Part shown: piece by piece, positions 1 to 5,900 of the stretch
Position numbering within the stretch: position 1 is the stretch's first letter
Layout of the letters: every line of letters starts with the position of its first letter
IMG/VR virus record: IMGVR_UViG_3300025467_000049
Coordinates: 1 to 32,163 of that record
Source: a virus
DNA: 32,163 nt
Reading direction: 5' to 3' (one strand)
Position numbers and translations under genes: made by a program
Notes under the pieces: model-generated
Told to the model about the DNA's origin: nothing
Seen by the model: only the letters and a program-made list of their open reading frames with translations
The model's database searches: none

Positions 1-2
1 CT

Positions 3-371
3 ATGTATATTACAAGTAAAAGACCAAAAAGAAGTTTGTTACAAAATAATTACTATGCGTTGTATCTATCGCTAATTTCAACGGCTAGTGGTTATACACC
101 AAAAGAATTACGTGCATGGGCAAAAGGAAAGTTTTTATCACGAGGAATAAAAGAAATCTACGGAGAAAAGACTAGGATTGTAGATAGTTCTGCGGATCTA
201 AGAATTGGTGAGTTCTGTGAGTTTCTTTGTCAGATAGAAGAAGCTACGGAAATACCATGTCCTAAAACTGATCCGTTCTTGAAAGCACTTACACAAGAGG
301 AGTTTAATGATCTAAAAGAATCTCAAAAACAGGCTTACTCAAAAATGAAAGCTAAAATCGTAATTAACTAA
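3..371 (+). CDS. NinB-like recombination protein, possibly cut at its 5' end
   Basis: 122 residues are visible. The segment KRSLLQNNYY (residues 9-18) followed by YTPKELRAWAK, an IVDSSADL stretch and a closing CPKTDP matches the order seen in NinB/Orf-type phage recombination proteins (RSLPQNxYYW, TPEE, STTxL, PDP). Members of that family bind single-stranded DNA and help phage recombination. Many relatives have about 60 extra residues before the QN-YY motif, so the ATG at base 3 may be internal and the true gene may begin outside the window. Residues 90-122 form a lysine-rich tail beyond the usual end. It is the first gene of a rightward run of tightly packed genes. The family assignment is by motif only and is moderately sure. 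Confidence 0.6.
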   Translation: MYITSKRPKRSLLQNNYYALYLSLISTASGYTPKELRAWAKGKFLSRGIKEIYGEKTRIVDSSADLRIGEFCEFLCQIEEATEIPCPKTDPFLKALTQEEFNDLKESQKQAYSKMKAKIVIN

Positions 372-372
372 C

Positions 373-528
373 ATGCCCTGCATTACCCACAAACTAGTTC
401 TCGTAGGCAACCACTACATTAACGGCAAGCAAGATAGTTCAACTTTCTCCGAGGGTGAATGGCGTGAAGAAAAAGTATGTAAGGTGTGTGGAGTGGTATG
501 GGATTATAAATTAAATAAAAAAAGATGA
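373..528 (+). CDS. 51-residue zinc-finger-like miniprotein
   Basis: A short ORF starting one base after the preceding stop and ending in an ATGA overlap with the next gene, which supports translation as part of the operon. The protein has C3-x2-H6 near its N terminus and C36-x2-C39 (VCKVCG) near its C terminus, a spacing typical of a small zinc-binding fold. Between them is a Gly/Ser/Glu-rich stretch and the end is lysine-rich (LNKKR). No family is recognised. It is one of several Cys/His miniproteins in this cluster, and a role in binding nucleic acid or host proteins is only inference. Confidence 0.6.
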   Translation: MPCITHKLVLVGNHYINGKQDSSTFSEGEWREEKVCKVCGVVWDYKLNKKR

Positions 529-947
529 CTCAACAAACATGTGATATATGTAATCCAAAAGAAAAAATACCAGAAAGCGGAACTATGACTGCATGTGGTA
601 AACACTCCGTAGATTATGTTCACCAACAAACATGGGAGGAAAGTATAATCAATCCAAGTAAAGGATTTGGAGACGGTGAATGGAAGGATATTCCTACTTG
701 GCAAGAAAGGTTTGATGAGAAGTTTGATAAACCATTATCAGATATAGTCCATAAACATTTAGCTAATCCTATTAGTCGATATACCTATTACGATAATACA
801 GAGATTAAATCCTTCATCTCCCAAGAACTTAACCGACAGAGAGAGGAGATAAAAGAAATTGCAGAATCATGTAAGGAAGAAATTGAAACTGATGGGGTGA
901 CTATTACCACTATAAATTATCAAAGATTTATTAAGCAACTCAAATGA
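525..947 (+). CDS. hypothetical protein with N-terminal CxxC/CxxH pair
   Basis: 140 residues. C6-x2-C9 and C24-x2-H27 suggest an N-terminal zinc knuckle. Residues 58-80 (TWQERFDEKFDKP) and 93-118 (EIKSFISQELNRQREEIKEIAES) form a predicted helix and coiled coil. The WxERFDxxF followed by IKxFISQ..xxxREEI arrangement is one I associate with hypothetical proteins of phages and small-genome bacteria in metagenomes, but no function is known to me. It overlaps the upstream 51-residue gene by ATGA, and its own TGA overlaps another ATG at 944 that opens only 12 codons. No Shine-Dalgarno box precedes the start. Confidence 0.7.
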   Translation: MTQQTCDICNPKEKIPESGTMTACGKHSVDYVHQQTWEESIINPSKGFGDGEWKDIPTWQERFDEKFDKPLSDIVHKHLANPISRYTYYDNTEIKSFISQELNRQREEIKEIAESCKEEIETDGVTITTINYQRFIKQLK

Positions 948-983
948 CCAAACAAGAGATAATTAAATCTAATAATAATTAAG

Positions 984-1169
984 ATGAAAAAGCCGAAGAA
1001 AATAAAGATAAAGTTATCCGAAATTGAAATGAGTATAATCATACAAAATTGGTTACTTGATAAGAAAGTTTCAAACATGGGGCTTATTTCAATAGAGGCT
1101 CACCGACATATACGAAAGTTTATAAAAGGGTTAAGAGCAATATGTTTATCAGAAGAATTGCAAGACTAA
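984..1169 (+). CDS. small basic hypothetical protein
   Basis: 61 residues, strongly lysine-rich at the N terminus (KKPKKIKIKL) and then mainly helical, with IIQNWLLDKK and HRHIRKFIKGLRAI. The high positive charge and amphipathic helices would suit nucleic-acid binding, but no known fold is recognised. It lies in the rightward cluster 36 bases after the 140-residue gene, across a 12-codon ORF (944-982) too short to call a gene with confidence. The start ATG is preceded by an A/T-rich leader with no ribosome-binding motif. Confidence 0.5.
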   Translation: MKKPKKIKIKLSEIEMSIIIQNWLLDKKVSNMGLISIEAHRHIRKFIKGLRAICLSEELQD

Positions 1170-1199
1170 TCCCCCACGATAATGGGGAAAAGAAATAAA

Positions 1200-1529
1200 A
1201 TGACCAACCCAAAAACAATAGCATATCAGGAACAAATGAAAGAGTTTGAAGCAAGATTCCCATTTTGGAAGGCAGGGCAGAACTGTATGCAAGAACCAAC
1301 AGATGAATCACAAGATATTAAACATTTTCTTACCTCCTCCTACCTCCACCAGCTTGAAGAAGAGGTGAAGAGGTTGAGGGGGAAGAAAAGGGAATTGAAA
1401 CACGATAAATGGTGCGACAGTTACGAATGTTCATGTGGTTGGGAACAAGGAGAAGGTTTTAATCAGTGTCTTGATTCCGAAATCGCCCTGTGTGAAGAAG
1501 CCATTAAAGAGATAAAAGAATTACGATGA
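1200..1529 (+). CDS. hypothetical protein, coiled coil with Cys cluster
   Basis: 109 residues from the ATG at 1200. An in-frame ATG at 1182 would add six residues, but the purine run GGGGAAAAG sits at a plausible distance before 1200 and not before 1182, so 1200 is preferred. Residues about 50-72 form a charged coiled coil (LEEEVKRLRGKKREL), followed by a Cys cluster with WCDSYECSCGW and NQC, then a second charged helix (EEAIKEIKEL). The cluster could bind a metal. The stop overlaps the next start as ATGA. No family is recognised. Confidence 0.6.
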   Translation: MTNPKTIAYQEQMKEFEARFPFWKAGQNCMQEPTDESQDIKHFLTSSYLHQLEEEVKRLRGKKRELKHDKWCDSYECSCGWEQGEGFNQCLDSEIALCEEAIKEIKELR

Positions 1530-1618
1530 AAAAGAAACCTAAACCATGCACCCACCCTAAACATTTGTATTGCGTAACCTGTGGTAGTGGTGGAGCAAGC
1601 ATTATCAATAAAACCTAA
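1526..1618 (+). CDS. 30-residue CTHP/CVTCG zinc miniprotein
   Basis: A tiny ORF with an ATGA overlap to the preceding gene, ending two bases before the methyltransferase start at 1621. It reads KKKPKPCTHPKHLYCVTCG followed by a Gly/Ser tail. C8, H10 or H13, C16 and C19 could form one zinc site. The ATGA coupling, the tight fit between two genes and the metal-site pattern shared with its neighbours are the reasons to call it. Its small size keeps confidence moderate. Confidence 0.45.
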   Translation: MKKKPKPCTHPKHLYCVTCGSGGASIINKT

Positions 1619-1620
1619 AT

Positions 1621-2259
1621 ATGGCAACAGAACTAAAAAGTGAATTGATAGAGGCGTGCGGTTGGCACACAATCGGATCCGAAGCGGATTGGCGAAAGTG
1701 CCAACAGTGTGTGAAGCGGTACAAGAAATACAACATCATCTACGCTGACCCGCCTTGGTCTTATAGGGATAAAGCCCTCGCTGGAAATAGAGGTGCTGGG
1801 TGCAAATATCCCGTTCAAAGCAAAGCGTGGTTAGAGGCATTGGATGTGAAAGGTATTGCCGACACCGACTGTATTTTATTTCTCTGGGTAACAATGCCGA
1901 AACTCGACGAGGCGTTTGACTTGATAAAGGCGTGGGGTTTCAACTACAAAACAGTGGCGTTCACTTGGGTAAAGCGCAATAAGAAAGCAGATAGTTGGTT
2001 TTGGGGAATGGGTAGGTGGACACGCGCCAATGCCGAGTTATGTTTACTTGCCACAAAAGGAAGCCCTACTCGCGTATACGCAGGTGTTCACTCTGTTGTT
2101 GATACGCCCATTGAAGGACATTCAAAAAAAACTGATTGTGTTCGGGGTCGAATTATTGACCTTGTTGGTAATGCGCCGCGCATTGAACTCTTTGCACGAC
2201 AAAAAACCGAGGGTTGGGACGTATGGGGGAACGAAATAGAAAGTGATATTGTTCTTTGA
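1621..2259 (+). CDS. MT-A70-type adenine N6 methyltransferase
   Basis: 212 residues. DPPW at residues 43-46 (IIYADPPWSYRD) is the catalytic motif of the MT-A70 family, which transfers a methyl group from S-adenosylmethionine to adenine N6. Other family landmarks follow in order: LFLWVTMP, GMGRWTRANAELCLLATKG, a VDTPIEGHSKK segment and a C-terminal RIELFARQKTEGWDVWGNE. Phage members usually methylate DNA and can protect it from host restriction. The N-terminal 30 residues contain C13-x2-H16 and C27-x2-C30, which looks like a small zinc site added ahead of the catalytic domain. The start is leaderless in style (cctaaatATG). A larger rightward ORF at 2030-2239 inside it is a shadow. Confidence 0.9.
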   Translation: MATELKSELIEACGWHTIGSEADWRKCQQCVKRYKKYNIIYADPPWSYRDKALAGNRGAGCKYPVQSKAWLEALDVKGIADTDCILFLWVTMPKLDEAFDLIKAWGFNYKTVAFTWVKRNKKADSWFWGMGRWTRANAELCLLATKGSPTRVYAGVHSVVDTPIEGHSKKTDCVRGRIIDLVGNAPRIELFARQKTEGWDVWGNEIESDIVL

Positions 2260-2287
2260 CGCTTTTATAAATTAACTAAAAAAATAT

Positions 2288-2452
2288 ATGAAAATAGAAA
2301 TGGGTGAGAAAAAATACTGTCCTGAATGTACACATGAGGAATGTCCAACATGCCACGCTTGCCACAATCAACCATGTGTATTCTTTCAAAATCCTTTTAA
2401 AGAATGTTACCAGGCATTATTAAGAACTTTTCCCTCCCCAACTAACTCGTAA
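2288..2452 (+). CDS. 54-residue Cys-rich zinc miniprotein
   Basis: The protein has C11-x2-C14, H16, C19, C22-x2-C25, H26, C30 and C40 in 54 residues, which is enough for two metal sites. The order CPEC, CPTCHAC, PCVFF resembles a treble clef or compact zinc ribbon, but no named family is recognised. It lies between the two methyltransferases and is preceded by the A/T leader aaaatatATG shared by other genes here. The C-terminal third (LLRTFPSPTNS) is not Cys-rich and looks unstructured. Confidence 0.6.
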   Translation: MKIEMGEKKYCPECTHEECPTCHACHNQPCVFFQNPFKECYQALLRTFPSPTNS

Positions 2453-2458
2453 ATATAT

Positions 2459-3025
2459 ATGAATCAAGGCGGAAAATTAGCTGGTGGAAACCCAGCCAGA
2501 GGTAGAGCAGATAATGATTATTATGCTACACACCCAGATAGTACAAAAGCATTGCTGGCTGTTGAGGAGATTATTTACCCTGCTTTAGAACCATCATGTG
2601 GTGAGGGACATATATCAAAACTGTTAGATGGGTATAGAACAAAGTCTTTTGATTTGATTGATAGAGGATATGGAAATGTGGGAACAGATTTTCTTACCAC
2701 TGATTTTGTTGGGGAATATGCAACAGTAATTACAAATCCTCCATTTAATTTGTTTCAAGAGTTTGTGGAAAAATCTTTGAGAATAGCTACAAAAAAAGTT
2801 ATAATGTTTGGTAAGTTACAAGCTCTTGAAGGTCAAAAGCGAGCAACATTTCTTCAAAAAACACCATTACGAACAGTATATGTTTTTAAAAAAAGACAGC
2901 AACCTATGAGAAACGGAAAATCAAATGATGAGGTTACAGGAAAGAAAATGAGTTCTACAATGGCGTTCGCTTGGTTCGTATGGGAAATTGGCTATCAAGG
3001 AAAACCAACTATTGAATGGATTTAA
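2459..3025 (+). CDS. phage DNA adenine methyltransferase (NPPF type)
   Basis: 188 residues. The SAM-binding motif I appears as EPSCGEGHI (44-52), motif II as DLIDRGYG (65-72), and the catalytic motif IV as NPPF (93-96). The start region NDYYATHPDSTKALL and the ending FAWFVWEIGYQGKPTIEWI are typical of a compact phage class I methyltransferase often annotated as DNA N6-adenine methyltransferase. It would methylate amino groups in DNA; target sequence cannot be read. It sits seven bases after a zinc miniprotein and is the second adenine-type methylase in the cluster. The start has no ribosome-binding motif. Confidence 0.85.
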   Translation: MNQGGKLAGGNPARGRADNDYYATHPDSTKALLAVEEIIYPALEPSCGEGHISKLLDGYRTKSFDLIDRGYGNVGTDFLTTDFVGEYATVITNPPFNLFQEFVEKSLRIATKKVIMFGKLQALEGQKRATFLQKTPLRTVYVFKKRQQPMRNGKSNDEVTGKKMSSTMAFAWFVWEIGYQGKPTIEWI

Positions 3026-3047
3026 TCCCCCTCACCCCTATAAACAA

Positions 3048-3230
3048 ATGAAAGAAGAAGTCGTAATGCCAAAAGTTCAGATGCAAAAGTATGGTAAAAA
3101 CTGGAGAGTAACTTTTACTATAGGTTATCAAACATTTGGAGTTGAATCATTCAGAACGAAAAAGGAGAACGAATGGCTTGTAAAAATGCTTAAAGAGGCG
3201 TTTGGAAGAATAAATCCACCTAATGAATAA
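3048..3230 (+). CDS. small hypothetical protein at end of rightward cluster
   Basis: 60 residues from ATG 3048. A second in-frame ATG at 3066 has a purine run (AAAGAAGAAG) just upstream and gives 54 residues beginning PKVQMQKYGKNW, so either start is possible. An ATG at 2988 would overlap the methyltransferase and is less likely. The protein reads as two or three beta strands (NWRVTFTIGYQTFGVESF) and a C-terminal helix (ENEWLVKMLKEAFGRI). No family is recognised. It is the last rightward gene before the convergent terminator. Confidence 0.55.
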   Translation: MKEEVVMPKVQMQKYGKNWRVTFTIGYQTFGVESFRTKKENEWLVKMLKEAFGRINPPNE

Positions 3231-3257
3231 TCCCCTACCCCAAAGAGTAAGATATGG

Positions 3258-3263
3258 TAGAAT
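3258..3263 (+). promoter_or_regulatory. candidate extended -10 promoter (TGGTAGAAT)
   Basis: TAGAAT with TG one base upstream forms an extended -10 element. There is no good -35 element at the usual distance. A start about seven bases downstream would give a short transcript of roughly 75 bases ending at the terminator at 3316-3350 with no ORF, so a small RNA is possible. The assignment is by motif only. Confidence 0.3.
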
Positions 3264-3277
3264 GTAATCTCACGCTG

Positions 3278-3289
3278 TCCTTGCAAGGA
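3278..3289. repeat. 12-base perfect palindrome
   Basis: TCCTTGCAAGGA reads the same on both strands. It lies about 15 bases after the candidate -10 element at 3258, where it could be an operator for a dimeric regulator or a small hairpin. A 12-base palindrome can occur by chance in a window of this length. Confidence 0.3.
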
Positions 3290-3315
3290 TTTTAGCTATT
3301 TATCACAGAGTAAAG

Positions 3316-3350
3316 AAACACCGTCAAATAAATGGCGGTGTTTTGTTATT
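3316..3350 (+). terminator. bidirectional intrinsic terminator between convergent units
   Basis: A ten-pair stem (AAACACCGTC with GGCGGTGTTT, one G-T pair) encloses an eight-base loop at 3326-3333. On the rightward strand it is followed by TTTTGTTATTT. On the leftward strand the stem starts two bases after the stop at 3346 and is followed by CTTTACTC, a weaker tail. Its position exactly between the ends of two converging gene runs supports a shared terminator. Confidence 0.8.
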
Positions 3351-3500
3351 TCGGCACAAGAATAGTTTTCTTGCCGTTTTTGACGACAATGATTCTAGTG
3401 TCATAGATTGGAAAGGTAAGTTCCAAACCTTGTGCAAGCGATTGTTCATTTGTATGTCAGAGCCTTGTAGGATGACAACATCTACCCAGAGGTGTTTCAT
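3346..3500 (-). pseudogene. small gene with an apparent -1 frameshift
   Basis: The ATG at 3500 overlaps the stop of the 57-residue gene as ATGA and opens MKHLWVDVVILQGSDIQ. Near 3449-3452 the protein-like reading moves to the -1 frame and continues as NEQSLAQGLELTFPIYDTR and then IIVVKNGKKTILVPK, stopping at 3346 just before the terminator. The original frame instead runs into the terminator stem. The joined product would be about 51 residues with beta-strand character. The switch falls at CAAATGAAC, where one missing A in a short A run would explain it. It may be a sequencing or assembly error, a broken gene, or programmed frameshifting; the first is simplest. No family is recognised. Confidence 0.45.
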
Positions 3501-3670
3501 GTTCCACCTCCTCGATCAGTTCCTTCGAGAGCGTCCCAAGGCAATTCGTTTTGAATGTGCGTAGGTGGTTCTTCAGGAGGGTGTGCAAAGACTGGACATT
3601 CGGTTGTGTTGTCGTTCGCTAACTGGCAACGATACCGACAGATACAGATTAAGCATGGTGAGTAGGTCAT
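3497..3670 (-). CDS. 57-residue Cys-rich protein
   Basis: The start overlaps the stop of the upstream 62-residue gene as ATGA, and its own TGA overlaps the next ATG in the same way, so three small genes form a coupled unit. C6, C9, C11, C15 and C25 with H30 (PCLICICRYRC, ECPVFAHPPEEPP) suggest a metal-binding N-terminal half. The C-terminal half contains LPWDALEG and ends in a Gly-rich tail. Rightward ORFs across this stretch are shadows. No family is recognised. Confidence 0.55.
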   Translation of the reverse strand: MTYSPCLICICRYRCQLANDNTTECPVFAHPPEEPPTHIQNELPWDALEGTDRGGGT

Positions 3671-3855
3671 ACAAACTCCTTCTCAAAAGGTTTATCAACA
3701 GGTTTGATTGCTGTAGCTGGGATAGTGAAAATATCAGCATAGTCCCAGAGTGTGGCACAATTCACGTCGCAAAAAGTTTCGTGATGACGATGAAAACAGG
3801 GTTGTCCGTTTAATGATTTGTTGCAGTAACGGCAGACCGCAGGTTTATTTTCCAT
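3667..3855 (-). CDS. 62-residue zinc-finger protein
   Basis: Cysteines at 8, 11, 20, 29 and 33 with histidines at 22, 24 and 25 (VCRYCNKSLNG, FHRHHETFCDVNCATLWD) match a small zinc finger of the MYM/TRASH style, where FCDxxCAxxW is a common closing motif. Unusually for this genome, a Shine-Dalgarno-like GAAAGGA lies before the ATG. The gene begins a three-gene leftward unit downstream of a separate terminator, so it probably has its own promoter. Binding to nucleic acid or a host protein is inference. Confidence 0.65.
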   Translation of the reverse strand: MENKPAVCRYCNKSLNGQPCFHRHHETFCDVNCATLWDYADIFTIPATAIKPVDKPFEKEFV

Positions 3856-3890
3856 AAGTTTCCTTTCAAGTTGAGTTGTTTAGAGCTGGT

Positions 3891-3924
3891 CTTGATTCAT
3901 AACTCTCGGTTATGTTTAATCAAG
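3891..3924 (-). promoter_or_regulatory. strong imperfect hairpin in the leader of the 62-residue gene
   Basis: CTTGATT pairs with AATCAAG (7 bp) and CATAAC with GTTATG (6 bp), separated on one side by a TTT bulge and closed by a five-base loop (TCTCG). No T run follows on the leftward strand, so it is not a simple terminator. It could be an operator or a structured leader between the candidate -10 at 3936 and the start codon at 3855. Confidence 0.45.
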
Positions 3925-3935
3925 GGTCTGATCTA

Positions 3936-3941
3936 AGTATA
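3936..3941 (-). promoter_or_regulatory. candidate -10 box for the three-gene unit
   Basis: The leftward strand reads TATACT here, about 80 bases upstream of the 62-residue gene and just downstream of the late-unit terminator. No convincing -35 hexamer is present at 17 bases. It is offered because the unit needs a promoter if the terminator at 3951-3979 is efficient. Confidence 0.3.
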
Positions 3942-3950
3942 CACCCATAA

Positions 3951-3979
3951 CAAAAATCCACTATTACAGTGTAGTGGAT
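3951..3979 (-). terminator. intrinsic terminator after the lysis genes
   Basis: On the leftward strand ATCCACTA pairs perfectly with TAGTGGAT (8 bp) around an eight-base loop, directly followed by TTTTG. It lies about 65 bases after the holin-like stop at 4046, so it closes the long leftward virion and lysis unit. Bases 3980-4045 hold no convincing gene. Confidence 0.75.
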
Positions 3980-4045
3980 AATTGTTTTAGGATAGCGACA
4001 TTTTACCGATAGTTGTGTGTTCGTTTCCTTGCTATTAGTATATCA

Positions 4046-4225
4046 CTATTTAACTCCTGTGATAATGTTGTATGTGTGTCCAATTGCTGTCAATCCTGAC
4101 AAAACGAAACCGATTACTACAGCTACCTGTGGGGAGACGAGACTTGTAATTGAACCTAGACCTGTAATAACGAAAGTAAGAATTATACCGATCTGAACTT
4201 TATGACTGTTTATATATGCGAACAT
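4046..4225 (-). CDS. two-helix holin-like membrane protein
   Basis: 59 residues with two hydrophobic segments, roughly 11-29 (QIGIILTFVITGLGS) and 33-49 (QVAVVIGFVLSGLTAIG), joined by a short SLVSP turn. The N terminus MFAYINSHK is short and charged. Size, two transmembrane helices and position right after a possible endolysin fit a small class II holin that would permeabilise the inner membrane for lysis. The stop is followed by an intrinsic terminator. No specific holin family is recognised, so the function is inferred from context and topology. Confidence 0.65.
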   Translation of the reverse strand: MFAYINSHKVQIGIILTFVITGLGSITSLVSPQVAVVIGFVLSGLTAIGHTYNIITGVK

Positions 4226-4259
4226 GTTTTTATTGTTAGTTTAATAAATCTGATAATAA

Positions 4260-5177
4260 TTATACACCGACCTTTTTGGCTTGTATAGAGCCAAACCATT
4301 GCTTCCAAAAGGCTAAAACCCCTGCATAGAACGAATTAGACATTCTTTGCTGTTGAGGAATAGGCGGTACGACCACAATAGGCTGTATAGGGCGTATAAA
4401 GCCTTGCGTGGCTACTCCAACATAGTAACCAGAGGCCAGAAACTTAGGATTAGGCTGATATTGGTCATTTATAGTCATATTGCCCACAGAATCAATACTT
4501 AGCAACGACACTTCGTGGCAGATCGATGTATCCGTGTTTACAGGTACATTCACTTGATTCCACTGATTTCCGTCTACTGGAATACCAATATTTAATGGTG
4601 CTTGCTGTAAAGCTGTTCTCATTGACTGTATATCTGTAGAAATACCCTGACTTTGAATGGTTACATACTTTAAGAATTGCTGACCTAGAGCTTTCATAGC
4701 AGGTGTTACACGAGAAACATTATAGTAATCCTCAATAAATACTTCCTCACTAGAATCTGCATTAGCTAAAGCCTGACTATAGTTGAGCATTGAACGGGGT
4801 ATAAAGCCTCTTGAAGCAAATGACTGCCATGCTTCTGGTGAAGTACCTCCATTATCTAGGTTTCCACAAAGTATCTCATGGAATAGTTCCGATAGTTGGA
4901 AAGTGCCATTAACTATATAACCATTAGTATTGAAAAAGTTAAGAGCTTCTGTACCGAATTGATTGTTGGCAAGTAGCCAGTTAATTTGGATCGTGGCGCA
5001 TTGGACCGAAGAGAGACACCAGCAGTCGTCTGAATCATAATTACCCCACTTTTGATTCTCAAAGAAAGGCGGTTGCCATACTGCATTTGGTTCACGGACA
5101 ACAAAAGGTATTGTTGATGAAAATATCCCCTTTACAAATGTCTTTATTTTTCTTCGGGGTAATGGTTTGAATTGCAT
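4260..5177 (-). CDS. papain-like cysteine peptidase, candidate endolysin
   Basis: 305 residues. The DDCWCLSS segment resembles the papain-type CWxxS nucleophile site, making C52 the likely catalytic cysteine. H220 in SICHEVSLLSID is in the right position for the catalytic histidine, and N237 in TINDQY could orient it. A Pro/Val-rich linker (261-275) leads to a C-terminal 30-residue module SNSFYAGVLAFWKQWFG that may bind membrane or wall. The N-terminal 30 residues are basic with no clear signal peptide. It lies between an XhlA-like membrane protein and a holin candidate, so peptidoglycan hydrolysis is the favoured role. A virion-maturation peptidase is the main alternative. The family call is based on motif positions only. 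Confidence 0.5.
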   Translation of the reverse strand: MQFKPLPRRKIKTFVKGIFSSTIPFVVREPNAVWQPPFFENQKWGNYDSDDCWCLSSVQCATIQINWLLANNQFGTEALNFFNTNGYIVNGTFQLSELFHEILCGNLDNGGTSPEAWQSFASRGFIPRSMLNYSQALANADSSEEVFIEDYYNVSRVTPAMKALGQQFLKYVTIQSQGISTDIQSMRTALQQAPLNIGIPVDGNQWNQVNVPVNTDTSICHEVSLLSIDSVGNMTINDQYQPNPKFLASGYYVGVATQGFIRPIQPIVVVPPIPQQQRMSNSFYAGVLAFWKQWFGSIQAKKVGV

Positions 5178-5181
5178 ATTG

Positions 5182-5466
5182 TTAAATCGCTCCGTGTGTT
5201 TTGGCAGTATTTATAACTAGTCCGACAATGGCAAGGATAATTACTCCTGCAACTAGATAAATACCCCATGTAAACGCTTTCTCTACCCAAACATTAGCTT
5301 TAGTCGAAATTTTCTCATCAATCTTATTCATTACCTTTTCCCAAACTTTCTCTTCGGCAAGAGCATGGTCTTTGATCATTTGCTTAATCTCTCCTACCTC
5401 TCCTTTTAAATAATCTATATCTTTTGCCATGAGTTCCATTTTAGTTGTTAATGAATAATCCTGCAT
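5182..5466 (-). CDS. XhlA-like coiled-coil membrane protein
   Basis: 94 residues. Residues 10-55 form a charged coiled coil (MAKDIDYLKGEVGEIKQMIK), followed by one transmembrane segment near 67-86 (WGIYLVAGVIILAIVGLVI) and a short tail. This coiled coil plus C-terminal anchor is the layout of hemolysin XhlA-type lysis accessory proteins, which sit in the inner membrane and cooperate with holin and endolysin. It directly precedes the cysteine peptidase with a four-base gap. A spanin component is a less likely alternative. Confidence 0.65.
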   Translation of the reverse strand: MQDYSLTTKMELMAKDIDYLKGEVGEIKQMIKDHALAEEKVWEKVMNKIDEKISTKANVWVEKAFTWGIYLVAGVIILAIVGLVINTAKTHGAI

Positions 5467-5472
5467 GACAAT

Positions 5473-5628
5473 TTACGCAGACTTCTCCTCTGCAGGTTTA
5501 GGATTGATAATAGTGTCAAGGACTTTGGCACATTCTACTAGAAAAGCATGTTCCTCTGCGGTCAATTTAGCTAGACGAGTAGCGTTGTAAAGGTTATTAA
5601 GGGCTTCTTTTGGAGTGATTTTAGGCAT
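5473..5628 (-). CDS. 51-residue helical hypothetical protein
   Basis: The ORF begins within the last codons of the 79-residue gene (overlap of 8 bases). It reads as an all-helical protein: ITPKEALNNLYNATRLAKL, then AEEHAFLVECAKVLDTIIN, then a Pro/Glu/Lys tail. The overlap and the clean fit up to the XhlA-like gene support it as real. No function is recognised. It may be a small structural or regulatory protein of the lysis region. Confidence 0.6.
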   Translation of the reverse strand: MPKITPKEALNNLYNATRLAKLTAEEHAFLVECAKVLDTIINPKPAEEKSA

Positions 5629-5860
5629 TTGTTGCAAGGTTATAGGCTTGTAATTTTTGTTCTGCTAAAGCTAATTGAGCCTGAAGTTGTTTTATATTAT
5701 CGTTTAGAAACTTAACCTGATTATTTAAACCCACTAGATTACCCAATTCTACAGAAGTAGTCTGATAGGAATTACCAGCTTGGTCTGTTTGTGTTGTGGT
5801 TGTAGAGATTTTGATTTCTCCGTTTGATAATTTTGTTGCTGTTACTGTTGGTGTGTTCAT
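5621..5860 (-). CDS. 79-residue hypothetical protein with C-terminal coiled coil
   Basis: The N-terminal half is Thr-rich and beta-like (MNTPTVTATKLSNGEIKIST), ending in SVELGNL. The C-terminal half is a coiled coil (LNDNIKQLQAQLALAEQKLQ). This split is common in small phage structural or chaperone proteins, but no family is recognised. It follows a 40-base A/T-rich gap after the methyltransferase; the leftward strand reads TATAAT at 5873-5868, which would place a start right at the ATG, too weak to claim as a promoter. Confidence 0.55.
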   Translation of the reverse strand: MNTPTVTATKLSNGEIKISTTTTQTDQAGNSYQTTSVELGNLVGLNNQVKFLNDNIKQLQAQLALAEQKLQAYNLATNA

Positions 5861-5900
5861 GGATATTATTATAACATTATTTTGATAATCATGCTGTGGA

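Noticed and set aside
944-982. 12-codon ORF with ATGA overlap (MTKQEIIKSNNN)
   Set aside because: Too short to support as a gene; it may be a remnant or a chance overlap.
2030-2239. 69-residue rightward ORF
   Set aside because: It lies wholly inside the MT-A70 methyltransferase in another frame, and the methyltransferase motifs continue across it.
3257-3345. tRNA or tRNA-like RNA
   Set aside because: No cloverleaf arms or T-loop motif can be fitted; only the terminator stem and a short palindrome are structured.
3343-3813. Two consecutive rightward ORFs (73 and 82 residues)
   Set aside because: They are antisense to three ATGA-coupled leftward genes with clear Cys/His sites, and the first starts inside the terminator tail.
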